Numbered from the stretch's first letter, positions 1 to 11,169 are shown. The stretch is DNA of 64,000 nt from Malus domestica (GCF_042453785.1 NC_091674.1:25709001-25773000), one strand, 5' to 3'. Numbers and translations are program-made. The notes: generated by a model from the sequence alone, not told the origin.

Positions 1-727
1 AGACATCCCACTCCGTGAAGAGTAAAACGAAATCCCTACTAAGAAGCTGGTCATATATACGCATGTCAAAATCCTTGTGTATGATATATTTGGAAGGCTC
101 AACATCATCTTATATGAACCTCTCTTTGTTAGTTGTGTGTTCTATTTGTCTTGACAATCGCTTAACACACCTCTAAAGTCCCAAGCCAAGAACTATAACT
201 GCGTCTCTATCAATGGCTAGTCTCTCTCAATGTACACCCCAACGGCCATTTGCAAGTTTGCCATTGAAAACGAATAAAGGACCACCGTTGTTTTGTTGCG
301 TAAGCTCTCTACTCAATCCTTTCCCCAGTTCCACCTTCCCATTCTCTCCCGTAATAAATCGACACATGTACTAGACTTTGCAGAACTTCCTCGCACGCCC
401 GTTGAGGGAAAAGGGCGGGTTCCCGGTTCACTTTTGTGACCGACACCAACTTCGCGTGAAAGGAAATGAAGTTGGGGTCCATGAAATTACACAAATAATT
501 AATCACTTAAACTTAAAATCATTTCGTCATACAACATGTTCAAAGAAGATGTTCAAACACTTAGGTAGACTGTTTTGAGAAAATAAAAAGTTGATTTTCT
601 AGTTTCAAAGAAAATGTCTAAGTCCTACATGGATTGACATTCTCTACTTTGCTGTCAAATTCGAAGGCAACATCAAAATATTTTTTTTGTTTTATTTTAA
701 TGTTTTGCCCATATATTTATTTATTGA
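1..727. other. intergenic, no gene recognised
   Basis: AT-rich non-coding DNA. Short open frames near 309-578 have no recognisable domain, no codon bias I could see and no conserved motif, so I do not call a gene. Confidence 0.5.
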
Positions 728-736
728 TTATTTTAT

Positions 737-1614
737 GAGAAATTTTATTTGAACCTATGTAACCTCTTTTTACACCTAACTTACTATTTTCACCCATATT
801 ACTTTTAAGTAAACTACCAATATCTTTTTAAACCCAAATTTTCTACCTAAACTACCCTCACAAAGTTAATTCAATTTATAAATTTTTCTCTACACCCATT
901 TAGAAAATACAAATCCTAAATTTGCAAACAAAAGTCCATTTCAAGTTAGGACTACGAAAAAATTGACAAATTCATAATCTAAGCAATATAATTGTCCTTG
1001 CAATTATATTATAATAGGGTTACCAATCAATAATATTTCTTTTTCTTTTTCAATTACCAAGCACTGGGGTTTTTTTGGAGAGAGCTCATCAAAGTTGAAA
1101 TCAAACCACCTACTGAAGCATAGCCCTTTTCTCCATGGTTTAAAATCTCTCTCATTCTCTAGCTCTCTCTCTTCCATTCGTTTATTAACATTAGTTCAGT
1201 CAATTAGGTATATTGTTACTATTTCACATCTAAAATGGCTTTATCAATTCTTAAAGGACTTCTCAGGCGAAGTTTCATATAATCTATCCATAGAAGTGCA
1301 TGAAGTTTCAATGGTAGCCAGTTTCATAGCTTGAATGAATCCTGTCTCACCTTTGGTACTGTAGTGATTTAATCAAACGAAAGAACCATGCATACACTAG
1401 AAGGCTGGATGAGACCATTACATAATTATTTGGATGAAATAAGGGGTGATGGTAGAATTTAATTATAGAGTGGGTTTATTGATAAGTTTTAGTTTTATTG
1501 TTAATTTCATTTTGTAGTTTATGGTAATTATGTAATAAAGTAAAAAAAGATAATTAAAATTAAAGTTTAAGTTGGGTGTAGAAAGAGGTTATACGGGTTC
1601 AAATAAAATTTCCC
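737..1614. mobile_element. Mutator-type MITE (878 bp, 9-bp TSD)
   Basis: The left end begins GAGAAATTTTATTTGAACC and the right end, read on the minus strand, begins GGGAAATTTTATTTGAACC. The inverted similarity continues for about 44 bp through an ACCTCTTT-TACACC stretch with only a few mismatches. The element is flanked by a perfect 9-bp direct repeat, TTATTTTAT, at 728-736 and 1615-1623. Long terminal inverted repeats with a 9-bp target duplication are the hallmark of Mutator-like elements. No transposase is inside, and the 1095-1334 open frame has no recognisable domain, so this is a non-autonomous copy. Confidence 0.85.
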
Positions 1615-1623
1615 TTATTTTAT

Positions 1624-1954
1624 TAGTAAATTTCAGACCCCCTTGATTTTATAAATACTAAAGAAAAACATTTTAATTTGACATTTTAGTTGGAATAGGA
1701 GATTTGGCAAACTATTATTTGCCACATCAGCTAAAATTAAAATTTTCCATTTTAATTTAACATCTCTATTGGAGATAGTCTTAGTATTACGATTGAATAA
1801 TATTTTTCTTTACTTGTAATTGATAGGTTTTAAGTTTGAATATTATGAATATCAAGTTTGAATCCACAATATATTGACACTAAGGTTGAAGGAATAAATT
1901 ACTTGTACCATTGAGTAGTACTAATGTAGCCGGACTAGTTTAGACTTGACATTA
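1624..1954. other. spacer between two MITEs
   Basis: AT-rich DNA without a gene or a repeat that I can delimit. Confidence 0.4.
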
Positions 1955-1963
1955 TATTATTAA

Positions 1964-2463
1964 GGGTGAAGTGTCGATTTAGTCCCTAAACAATCACCTC
2001 AGTGAAAATTAGGTCCCTAAATTATTTGTTCGGTAAAATAAGTCACTGAACTAGTTAATAATTGCTAATTTCATCCCTTCTACTATATTCAAAGATATTC
2101 TATCCAATTTTTCGTCAACTTAAGTCATTGACACACTTTACAATGTAATACTGTCATTTTCTCGCCTATAAGCCCTTAACATTTCATATAGGTTGTAAAT
2201 TTAACGTCTAATTTACCCTCCAAAGTTAACTCCATACACTATTTTTCTATGGAAAATTACCAATCTACTATCTAATGTGTATCACATACAAGTAACGTGA
2301 CTTAAATTAACGAAAAGTTAAATATAGCAGCTTCGAATCTAATATTAGGGATGTAATTGGTAGATTTTTATAATTCAATGACTGATTTTTCTGAAGAAAA
2401 AAAAGTTTAGAAATCTAATTTTCAATCAAGTAATTATTCAGGAACTAAATTAGCAGTTCACCC
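1964..2463. mobile_element. Mutator-type MITE (500 bp, 9-bp TSD)
   Basis: The left terminus GGGTGAAGTGTCGATTTAGT pairs with the minus-strand right terminus GGGTGAACTGCTAATTTAGT. Imperfect inverted similarity runs about 58 bp, including a shared TGAAAATTAG block. A perfect 9-bp target duplication, TATTATTAA, lies at 1955-1963 and 2464-2472. It is non-autonomous and sits about 215 bp upstream of the PPR start codon, so it may contribute promoter sequence to that gene; the promoter role is inference. Confidence 0.85.
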
Positions 2464-2678
2464 TATTATTAAAGTGATAGTACATGGGTCGCAGAAGGTG
2501 TGAAAAGCCCATGGGTTCCCATTTAGGCCTATCAACATATGACCCAAGAGAAAACAAACTGCAAGTCCGCATTTGACCCAATTACATTCGGGTTGACCCG
2601 AAAAGTGCTTAAACCCTGGAAATCCCCTGGTTCATATCAACGTCTCTGCTGTTTGTCTCAGTGAGAAGTTTAGCAGCC

Positions 2679-4637
2679 ATGAATCGAGCAAAGGCGGCGT
2701 TTCTCACTACCCGCCGATTCGCCAACTCGCTCGCGGCGACTCGGTTCGATGTCATAGCTCCGCTGCTTTATTCTCAGGTGACTCAGTCCTCTCACCTCTC
2801 TCACTTCCTTTCAAATCAATCCCACTTCCTCAACACCCATCAAAAGCTATTCTTTTCCTCGACCCCCAACTCGGTCCTGCAACTCGTTCTGGCCAACAAA
2901 TGGTCCGCCGAGCTGGAGACCGAGTTATCGGAGTCGTACCCATCACCGACCCACGATGTAGTAATCTATGTTTTGAAGAAATTGGATAAAGACCCACGAA
3001 AAGCTTGGGATTTTTTCAATTGGGTCTGCGAGAAAGACGGATTTAGGCCAAGTTCTTCGGTGTTTAGCTTAATGCTTAGGGTTTTAGTGCATAAGAATTC
3101 GATGAAGGAGTTTTGGATTGCTCTGAGGAAGATGAAAGAGCAGGGATTTTTCATTGATGCGCAAACTTATATGGCGATTAGAGAGCAGTTGAAAAAGGGG
3201 AGGATGGATAGTGATGTCGTGGCTTTCAAGCATTTTTACGAGAGGATGGTCGAAGATAACGCGGCGGATGAGGTTGTGAAGAGCGTGGTGGATGTTGTTT
3301 CGGGGTCGGAGTGGAGTGATGGGGTTGAGAAAGAATTGGGGGAGATCAAACTTGAGTTATCAGATCATTTTGTCATTAGGGTACTGAAGGAACTCAGGAC
3401 TCGCCCGTCGAAGGCCTTGAGGTTTTTCCATTGGGTTGGTCAGTGTTCCGGTTATGAACACAATACAATTACATACAATGCAGTTGCGAGGGTTCTTGCG
3501 TGGGCTGATTCGATGGGGGAGTTTTGGAGTGTGATTGAGGAGATGAAGGCTGCAGGTCATGAGCTGGATTTGGACACTTATATAAAGATTACACGGCAGT
3601 TTCAGAAGAGCAGGATGATGGAGGACGCGGTGAAGCTGTATGAGCTCATGATGGATGGCCCTTACAAACCTTCTGCTCAGGATTGCATCATGCTTTTAAG
3701 GAGCATCTCAGGGAGTGATAAACCGGATCTGGATATGGTTTTTAGAGTTGCAAAGAAGTTCGAGTCTGCGGGGAATACACTCTCCAAGCCTGTTTACGAT
3801 GGGATTCACAGGTCTCTGACAGGCGCAGGACGATTTGATGAAGCGGAGGAAATTATGAAGGTTATGAGAAATGCAGGGTACGAGCCGGACAACATTACAT
3901 ACAGCCAATTGGTCTTTGGACTTTGTAAGGCCAAGAGACTCGAAGAAGCCTGCAATGTGTTGGAAGAAATGGAAGCAGACGGATGCGTTCCTGATATCAA
4001 GACTTGGACCATTTTGATTCAAGGGCATTGCGCCGCTGATGAAGTTGACACAGCGCTGATTTGTTTCGCAAAGATGATGGAAAAAGGCTGTGATGCGGAT
4101 GCTGATCTGATGGACGTGTTGATAGAGGGGTTCCTTAGGCAGAGGAAGATAGATGGTGCGTATAAACTGCTTGGCGAAATGGTGAAAAAAGCTCGTTTAG
4201 TGCCTTGGCAAGCCACATACAAAAATCTTATCGAAAATTTGTTAGAGGTTAGAAAACTCGAAGAAGCATTCGAACTTCTTCATTTGATGAAGAAACAGAA
4301 CTACCCACCTTATCCAGAGCCTTTCGTCCAATATATATCGAAGTCTGGTTCTGTGGAGGATGCTGCAGACTTTTTCAAGGCATTGACTGTTAAGGAACAT
4401 CCATCATCTGCAGCGTATGTCCACGTTTTGAAAGCATTCTTTAAGGAAGGTAGATACACCGAGGCCAAAGATCTGCTTCATAAGTGCCCTCATCATATTC
4501 GAATGCATGGTGAAATTTGCAAGCTTTTTGGTTCTAGGGAAGGCAAGCAGAAGCGGAATACTACAGAAGACGGAGGCAAGCAGAAGCAAGCTAGTAAGGA
4601 AGGCAAGCGGAAGCAGACTACTACCGAAGGCAAGTAG
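2679..4637 (+). CDS. P-class pentatricopeptide repeat protein, probably mitochondrial (BIR6/At3g48250-like)
   Basis: Single-exon gene for a 652-residue protein. I start at the ATG at 2679; the frame stays open upstream only through a GTG. The first ~60 residues are rich in Arg, Ser and Ala with few acids, as in a mitochondrial presequence. The body is tandem P-class PPR helices: an early block around residues 105-185, a second around 245-350 opening with ALRFFHWVG, then regular 35-residue units to about residue 600 (for example GRFDEAEEIMKVMRNAGYEP). PPR proteins bind organellar RNA one base per repeat and support splicing, editing or stability. Overall arrangement resembles the BIR6 / At3g02490 group; BIR6 acts in splicing of mitochondrial nad7. 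That subgroup assignment is from memory. No DYW or E domain is present. The C-terminus is a Lys/Gln-rich repeat tail whose stop codon lies inside the last unit. It is convergent with PCH2. Confidence 0.9.
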   Translation: MNRAKAAFLTTRRFANSLAATRFDVIAPLLYSQVTQSSHLSHFLSNQSHFLNTHQKLFFSSTPNSVLQLVLANKWSAELETELSESYPSPTHDVVIYVLKKLDKDPRKAWDFFNWVCEKDGFRPSSSVFSLMLRVLVHKNSMKEFWIALRKMKEQGFFIDAQTYMAIREQLKKGRMDSDVVAFKHFYERMVEDNAADEVVKSVVDVVSGSEWSDGVEKELGEIKLELSDHFVIRVLKELRTRPSKALRFFHWVGQCSGYEHNTITYNAVARVLAWADSMGEFWSVIEEMKAAGHELDLDTYIKITRQFQKSRMMEDAVKLYELMMDGPYKPSAQDCIMLLRSISGSDKPDLDMVFRVAKKFESAGNTLSKPVYDGIHRSLTGAGRFDEAEEIMKVMRNAGYEPDNITYSQLVFGLCKAKRLEEACNVLEEMEADGCVPDIKTWTILIQGHCAADEVDTALICFAKMMEKGCDADADLMDVLIEGFLRQRKIDGAYKLLGEMVKKARLVPWQATYKNLIENLLEVRKLEEAFELLHLMKKQNYPPYPEPFVQYISKSGSVEDAADFFKALTVKEHPSSAAYVHVLKAFFKEGRYTEAKDLLHKCPHHIRMHGEICKLFGSREGKQKRNTTEDGGKQKQASKEGKRKQTTTEGK

Positions 4638-4650
4638 AAGCGGACTACTA
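4540..4650 (+). repeat. short in-frame tandem repeat encoding the PPR C-terminal tail
   Basis: Imperfect 30-36-nt units built on GAAGGCAAGC(A/G)GAAG followed by an ACTACT-type segment, about four copies. The first three encode GK(Q/R)K-rich tail sequence. The fourth reads GGCAAG TAG AAGCGG, so a C-to-T change in the CAG codon creates the stop. Readthrough would add only five residues before TGA. Confidence 0.75.
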
Positions 4651-4973
4651 CTTGACTTGTACACAGATAGTTTCTTGTAATAATTTCATGGTTAAACCCA
4701 TGAGTTTTGTAACCTCTACTCATTTTCCAAGCCTACCATACATTGTTCTTAAAATCTAATGAATCAACTAAGTTTTCCAGACAAGATTGTCGTCTACACC
4801 GAATTGATTACCTGTTTTGTGCCAAGAACTCGAACCTTGCCTCTTTTTTTCCGATTTGTTTTTTGGTACAGATTCTTGTATGAATTATCTTCATCACAAA
4901 CGGAAGCTACTAATGTGATCGTTTGCAGTAAGCGTAAAAATACATGGGTCACAAGATGTGAAAACTATTCAGT
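4638..4973. other. 3' intergenic space between convergent genes
   Basis: Shared 3' flank of the PPR gene (+) and PCH2 (-). It must hold both 3' UTRs. The open frame at 4759-5052 is antisense to the last PCH2 exon and is not a gene. Confidence 0.6.
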
Positions 4974-7900
4974 TCAGTCAGGTAGCTCAGAACGCTCCCT
5001 CCTAGCCGTATCTGTCATTGTACTCAAGAACTTGCTAGGGTCGCAACCGTAAGGATTTGCAAGAGCCGCATGTGCTAGGAACGGAAGCTTTCTTAAGGAT
5101 CGCCCACTCAATCCCTAAAGAAACCAGAGACGAAATCAATTATCAGATAGATTGAAAGGGGCCTAACAACTTTAGAAGACATTGAAGAATCTGTTCCTGA
5201 CCTCGCATGCTTCTGCAGTTTCGAACAATTGTTTACACAGGTGTAGTGGTGTCTGGGCATCTTGTACCTCAGGCATATTCAATTTCTCTCTCAAGCTAGC
5301 AAAGTTAGGAAGCATGCTATCACAATCCTACAATTTACAATTTCATTAGGAATTTGGCTTGGAACTTTCAAACATATCAGAACAAGGTTAGACAGACAAA
5401 TGCACCTCTAGATGTGATAAAATTCCTGTTCGTATAAGCTCATGCAAGCAGGATCTTAGGATTTCATAACGCGCTTGCAAAGTTGGGGGACCAACATATG
5501 CTTTGATATCAGCTCGATCAACAAACGCAATATCTGCAATCCAAGAAATGGTAAATTCATACATACTAGGATGGTGAAAGTTATCTTTTTTCCACTTCCA
5601 CAGAGAAAATAAAGTATTTCTCTTTCCCTAGCTTGTCAGAACCACAGAGAGCTCGGGACTTCGAGAGAGACTATTAGTATTAGCGAACAAGATAGAGACT
5701 AAACTGTTTAATATAGGGGAAAAAGTACATTAACTCTTTGCAAACCACAGTTTACCACTCCAATTTACAGATGAAAATGGTAAGCAAACCTAGAGAAGTT
5801 CATTTAACATGTTAGGAAATTGATTTGTGGCCTTACCAATAGCAGCAGTTATGTTGGATGTTGTCAGAATTATAACATTTGGTGCTGATTTCAATTTATC
5901 CAGCTGAGTTAGTAGCGCATTCACTACCTGGCATGTCAATTTTTAGGTGTTATTTGGACCCAAACTGAGCTATTCTGAACTGTATCGTACATGTTAAATG
6001 TAAATTGTATGCATTATGTTCAGCCAAAAAAGTTTAGAAAGTAGTCTGGAATACGAGGGCGGAAGTACAGTACCCGAATAGAATCTGAAGGTTCGGAGCC
6101 AGATAAAGCAGCTTTTCTAGCAGCAGCAAGGCTTTCAACTTCATCTGCAACATCACCGTACATTCATAAATTATAATCCAGATGGAAGAAAGATTAACGG
6201 ATGAAAACTCACAATGAAAATAAATCTCACCAATCAAAACAAATACCAGATTGCTTTCCTCCTCTACCATCTCCTGAATTTTTGAGAAAAGATTTGCAAC
6301 CTAAGATTGAGAAATATGTTAATGAAAACAGAGAACTTCATGTACCAAATCCAACTCTTGTTTACAAGGAGCAAAAGCATCTTTCAAGACTTAATTCAAC
6401 TACATACCAACTTGCCACTCTCAGAGAACCATTTACTGAACAAAGAATGTGCATTAACTTCAATCAACTGGCATTGTGGGTATCTGCAAAGTATAAAATA
6501 ATGAGTCTTGCATTCTATTCACTCGCAAATCCATCTAGGAAACATATGCTCATATGAACAAGACAATACATCATGAACAAACCTGGAGTTAAACCGAATG
6601 GATAGTTTTTGAGCCAGCGCTTTACATAGAGAAGTTTTTCCAGTCCCTGGAGGTCCATGTAAAAGAACAATGCTGCAGAGGGACAAGAACAATCATACGG
6701 GTGCTAAACAGAAATTCCTCAGTAATCATAAAAGTTACAAGCATATGTGTGCATACACGAAATCAACAACATTTCCTTACCGATTCCATGACACAAGGAA
6801 AGGATTGACGCCCTTCTCAGTGAAAAGCAATGCACTAGCCGCATACCGCACCAACCTTTGCTTGAGACCTGATTCATAAATTAAACTGCAAAAGTGAGAG
6901 CACGTCACAATCAGTTCATTTCAAAGTACTACTGTAGAGAAAATTAGAGAAGCTGAAAATCAACCTTTCCCACAAGCCATCGAATTCATTTGCAGGAAGA
7001 ATCCATTCGTTGAAGGTGGAAGGTTGTCCATCCCCACTTACATCCTCACATGCTCCCTCTTCGCTAAGCTGACAAAGCACATAGAAGCAAGAGATTAACA
7101 CTTAAATAGATATCGAGTCCCAAAGTAGTTCAGCCCGTACACCTATTACCTGAAAAACATGCACAACAGGCTTCACTTGCCAGAACAAAAGGATGTCATG
7201 GTTTTGCACCCACTCATCTACAAAAAAAAAAAAAAAAAAAAAGTTCCAGCATCAGAACCGGCTTCAACTTAAACTTGCATCCTCATCCTCCTTTATGCAT
7301 TCCACAAAGTATTAGAAATTTTTGCAGTAAGATTTCCATTTTTTCAGATGAAAATTTGCAGTATTGACTATAGCTGATCATCAAGTTTCACAATTTCTTC
7401 ACTTTGCCTTCAAAACTTTTCGTAACCCTCCATGACTAATTCAAAGATAAAGGAGGATACCCGTGTCACAAATACAGATTCTTTGCACATTTTCTGTCAG
7501 AAACTGATCATCAAGCGGCACCGGCACAGGTCCGTCAGTGTAGCTCAGACTCCTCTTTTCAAGCATTCTAAGCAATTGAGAAAGAGAAAAAATAAACCGA
7601 ATTCAAACCACATTATGTTAATCCTAATCTCTCATTGTCGAACTCTTCAAAACTGTTAAGCTAAGCAGGCATTTCATCAAACACATAAGATCCAATTGAG
7701 AAACAACCCAAAAATCACAATGTAATAGTTAAATAAACGAGTTTAACAGCACACCTCTCTACAGCAGACCGCACATCGTCAGCCCGAGCTGTGCTGGAGG
7801 GCTTGAGGCTGACTTCCACTGAAACCCACAATCAATTTCTTTTAAAGAAAGTAAATTTACAACTAAATCGTCAGCACAACCTCAAATTGAAACAAAATTG

Positions 7901-8089
7901 AATCTCAAAAAATAAGAACAACAACGAATCGAAGTCAAAAACGACGCCTTACGCACCTGAAACGAGGACTTTGTCTTGGGGAAGAATGGGAGAAGGAGCT
8001 GAGTCTATTGCGACGGCGCCGTTTTGGTCTGGGACATCGACGTCTTGGGGGTTTTGCATAGAGACGTCCATGGGACTGGGAGCGCTCAT
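4974..8089 (-). CDS. PCH2: pachytene checkpoint protein 2 homologue (PCH2/TRIP13 AAA+ ATPase)
   Basis: About 13 exons on the minus strand, from ATG at 8089-8087 to TGA at 4976-4974. Exon 1 is 7957-8089; later exons are near 7755-7818, 7151-7217, 6965-7073, 6780-6887, 6580-6672, 6405-6487, 6236-6302, 6073-6144, 5838-5927, 5407-5535, 5200-5327 and 4974-5113. Landmarks in order: N-terminal HORMA-interacting region including [10 protein letters not shown], Walker [15 protein letters not shown], Walker B FVLIDEVESL split by an intron after LI, sensor-1 [16 protein letters not shown], and a C-terminus ending [19 protein letters not shown]. In plants (rice CRC1, Arabidopsis PCH2) the enzyme remodels the HORMA protein ASY1/PAIR2 and is needed for normal meiotic crossover and synapsis. 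All ATPase motifs seen are intact and the splice sites I checked are GT-AG, so it looks functional. Confidence 0.93.
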
Positions 8090-8482
8090 TTTGGGGGGGG
8101 GGGTTTAGGGTTTAGGGAGACTATGAAGTGGAAAGCATCGGAGAATGAAGAGCAGCTTGGAGAATGGAGGAGATGAGCCAAACCCTAGAGCCCAACAGAA
8201 ACCTGGGAATTTGTTCTTACAAATGAGCGGGAAAACTTGAAGGAATATAACTGAAAAAGCTTTTTATAAAAGTGTGTTGGGTTTCAAAAGTATTTTCCTC
8301 CAAAAAGTATTAATTACGTGCTTCCGGTAGGAAGCATTTTAAATGTCCTTTTAGGATTTATTTGTATTTTTATTAAAAATTGACTCAAAAAATACTCTTA
8401 TAAAAACGTTTTTAGTTATTTTAAAAGCACTTCAAAACGAGCTCATATGTATTATACATTTTTCCTTCTCCCAAAATGATCT
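8090..8482. other. PCH2 upstream region
   Basis: Starts with an 11-G run immediately before the PCH2 ATG, then AT-rich DNA. I see no convincing TATA box. Confidence 0.4.
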
Positions 8483-8663
8483 GTCATGAGCCACTTAATA
8501 CCACAGTTAGTGGTATTCTTCTTCACTTGTAAGTAACATGTCTTAGGTTCGATTGTCGTCAAATGTGATTTGAACCACATTATTATGATTAGTCCATTGT
8601 GAGGGTGGAGCTTTAACTCATTCCTCCATCCCTTAGTGTAGATACTATTGTTCAAAAAAATAA
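8483..8663 (+). mobile_element. tRNA-like SINE, copy 1
   Basis: Same family as the better bounded copy at 8855-9017. It has a promoter-like head with TTAGTGGTATTCTTC, a box-B-like GGTTCGATTG at 8546-8555, a shared body ending CTTAGTGTAGATA and an A-rich tail. No target duplication could be recognised, so the ends are approximate. Confidence 0.65.
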
Positions 8664-8854
8664 AGAAGGTTTTTCATAAATAATTTTTGGATTGTTTTAA
8701 TGATACCCACAAATTGTTAACTACACCCTACATAATGAAAACATCTCGTATTTATTTTTTGAATGAAAAGTTATTTTAATAACCCATTTTAACTTTCCAA
8801 AATACTCTCGCACCACACACGTCCAAAAGTCTAGTTCAAGTTGGTCGAAGAGTT

Positions 8855-9017
8855 GTCATTTAGTACTACGGTGTAGTGGTATTCCTCTTCACTTGTAAGT
8901 GAGATGTCTTAGATTTGATTCTTTCCAATGAATTTGAATCACATTATTGCTAGCCCATTATGAGGCTAAGTCCATCTCTCTTCCTTAGTGTAGATAATAT
9001 TGTTTGTTAAAAAAAAA
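8855..9017 (+). mobile_element. tRNA-like SINE, copy 2 (14-bp TSD)
   Basis: A 163-bp element with a perfect 14-bp target duplication, TTGGTCGAAGAGTT, at 8841-8854 and 9018-9031. The head GGTGTAGTGGTATTCCTC resembles a tRNA box A. A box-B-like GATTTGATTC has decayed from the GGTTCGATTC seen in other copies. The 3' end is ATATTGTTTGTTAAAAAAAA. A Pol III-type bipartite promoter, an A-tail and a long target duplication together define a SINE. Further copies lie at 8483 (+) and 50188 (-), with decayed ones near 58885 and 59766. Confidence 0.85.
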
Positions 9018-9384
9018 TTGGTCGAAGAGTTTTACAAACACATGATTCTTGTCTTCAGAAAGTCATCTTTTATGCACATCACTAGTGTTGTTTCAATTTG
9101 GGTGTGTTTTAGATCGTTTCATATGAAAAGAAATTTTGGAGTTTTCAGGTATATGTCAATTTGGAGTTTTCAGGTTTAATCAAATTTGGGGTTTTAGGGT
9201 TCTATCAAGAGACGATCATCTGTTGCTGATGAACGAATTTTTGGCAATGTCTAAGTGATGATCGTTGGCTAGTTTGCAGTAGAAGAAGAACATGGTAATA
9301 AAACTACGTTATCAGACTGCAAACCAATGTCACCAATATTTCTTGGTGGTTTCGAGAAACCTCGTTACGTTTAGTGCTTTTTCC

Positions 9385-9835
9385 GTTTTTTTTTTTTTTT
9401 TGGACAAAGGTAATTTTCATTACCAAGAGAGCACAAGTACAACCAAAGGGGCCCAATATGTGAACCCCAAACACTAAACAAGAGCTCAACCCAAAAGAAG
9501 AGCCCAAACACAGAAAAATAAATACCCTAAAAGACTAGCTTCCACCCCCACTGTCGAAGAACCTGCCACCGACCACCATCCAACATCCCATGCCAAAGAT
9601 CTCACCAAACATAGCCCCAAAGAAGAAAGCTCCAGCTTCCTCCACCAAGCACCACACACATCGAAACCGCAGCCACCAAGGAAAGAAGCCAGCGGGAAAG
9701 AATTTTCCCCCAACAACAAAGCCGAAAACGGCATACAAGTGGAAGATGGTGGTGTGTACACCATATGAGCCGAAGCTCTGCACACCTCCTGTATTTCATT
9801 AACCGCAATACAACAGAAGAAAAACATCATATTAT
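9385..9835 (-). mobile_element. 5'-truncated L1-like LINE 3' fragment
   Basis: A plus-strand T run at about 9386-9400 reads as a poly(A) tail on the minus strand. It is followed by several hundred bases of non-coding sequence of the sort seen in plant L1 3' ends. No reverse transcriptase is included and I found no target duplication. Open frames here on both strands look like shadows. Confidence 0.4.
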
Positions 9836-10649
9836 CTCACATTGGATTCGACGGGTGTACTTAGAGATTAAAGTTTTATTTAAAAAATATCTACGCCTAA
9901 ATAGTCATTTTATATTATAAACAAATAAGTTATTTCATGTTAAAATTTTAAATGAGGTGTAGTCAACAATTGTAGAGTGTCAATAAAACAATCCTAATTT
10001 TTTCTTTTATGACTTATATGTTTTTAAGGGGCAATTAGCACAAATGATCAGTTTTTGACATTTGGTTGCAGAAATTATCAGGTGTTATGTCATTATAGTG
10101 TGATCGTTGTGTCATCGTTGTGTGGTAGTAAATAAAAAATTATCATTTATGGAACCAAATGTTATGCTAATTGTCTTTGTTTTGCTAAGATATGTTTTGT
10201 TTATATAGGGAAAATTTATAACAACACATTATATTCAATGCAACTTGTATTTCAATCGAGTTTAAGCTCACTTGGGTTAAGTTAGAGTTGCCAAACTTTA
10301 TTGAGCTCCATCATGAAATACATTATTTTGAAAAAAAATTCATAAGTTCAACTAAATAACGTGAATACTAATTCAAACTAAATTTTAAAAATTATAACAA
10401 AAGTTTGATTCTTGCTATTCTCTTCAACATATTTTGCAACGTCAGAAATAGAGACTAGCCCAGCCCATTTGCCCATCTGTGTGTGTTTACCTCACATGCT
10501 TGGGAAAGATAAAATTCTTATGCCCACAAAAAGGATATGGTTGCCTACCTTATCTCTCGCTTACATGGTACCAATTGTGAGGTTCTAGGTTGCCCAAAAG
10601 ATAACATGGCCCATACAAGACTTCGTTAGATAACAAAAAACAACTCACC
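9836..10649. other. intergenic, upstream of small gene
   Basis: AT-rich DNA with no recognised repeat or gene. The last ~150 bp should include the promoter and 5' UTR of the gene starting at 10650. Confidence 0.4.
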
Positions 10650-11078
10650 ATGAAACAAAAGTTACAGCTTGAAGATGTCGACAGAGAACTTGAAATCATC
10701 AAGGATGTGGCACAAGCTTGGTACAGCCACTCCGGCAACTCCCGGCCCATGTCCGAATTTGATGCCCACCGGAGAAACTACAAAGGTAAGTCACCGTCCC
10801 GGTTGAAGCTTGAAGCAATGAGAAAATCATCATCAGCTAGTGCACATCAGAGTGGTTATGAAAAATGGGATTTTGGGCAGTCACTATGGGATGCTTATGA
10901 GATTGTTGCCGTGTCGAAAAGGTTAGAGACCGGGCTAGTCCTTGATGAGTTGGAGAGTTCGGCTCGAGTCCATCGGAGACGTAGGGAGAGCAAGCAGAGT
11001 CTTATTAGAAGTTTTTTCAATACAATGTTTTCAAGGAGATTTAATGAGGCAGATATTCCACCTGATGAGGATACGTAA
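10650..11078 (+). CDS. small plant protein of unknown function, 142 aa
   Basis: Single-exon frame with ATG in good context (CACCATGAA). I do not recognise a named domain. The N-terminus (MKQKLQLEDVDRELEIIKDV) looks helical. The middle is Ser-rich, then a conserved-looking WDFGQSLWDAYEIVAVSKRL segment, a basic RRRRESKQSL patch, and an acidic end PPDEDT. There is no signal peptide or obvious membrane segment. Codon use and the motif-like middle suggest a real gene, probably an angiosperm-conserved uncharacterised protein. The function is not known to me. Confidence 0.7.
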   Translation: MKQKLQLEDVDRELEIIKDVAQAWYSHSGNSRPMSEFDAHRRNYKGKSPSRLKLEAMRKSSSASAHQSGYEKWDFGQSLWDAYEIVAVSKRLETGLVLDELESSARVHRRRRESKQSLIRSFFNTMFSRRFNEADIPPDEDT

Positions 11079-11144
11079 TTCGGGTCCTTCTTGATTTTTT
11101 GCAGCGATATCGTTCTTGTTAGTGCAAATTACAGCTCAATTTTA

Positions 11145-11169
11145 GTATATATATATATATATATATATA
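11145..11169. repeat. (AT)n microsatellite
   Basis: An uninterrupted TA/AT dinucleotide run of about 25 bp in the 3' flank of the 10650-11078 gene. Likely length-polymorphic. Confidence 0.9.

Noticed and set aside
3708-4222. Minus-strand frames opposite the PPR gene
   Set aside because: Shadow frames of a repetitive coding exon, without motifs.
4759-5052. 97-aa plus-strand open frame
   Set aside because: It is antisense to the last PCH2 exon and its flank, and has no domain of its own.
6201-6557. 118-aa plus-strand open frame
   Set aside because: Antisense to PCH2 exons 7 and 8 with intron sequence between.
9486-9830. 114-aa minus-strand frame and overlapping frames on both strands
   Set aside because: Overlapping frames in all phases of a LINE 3' fragment; composition is Cys/Trp/Phe-rich in the way of non-coding G/T-rich sequence.
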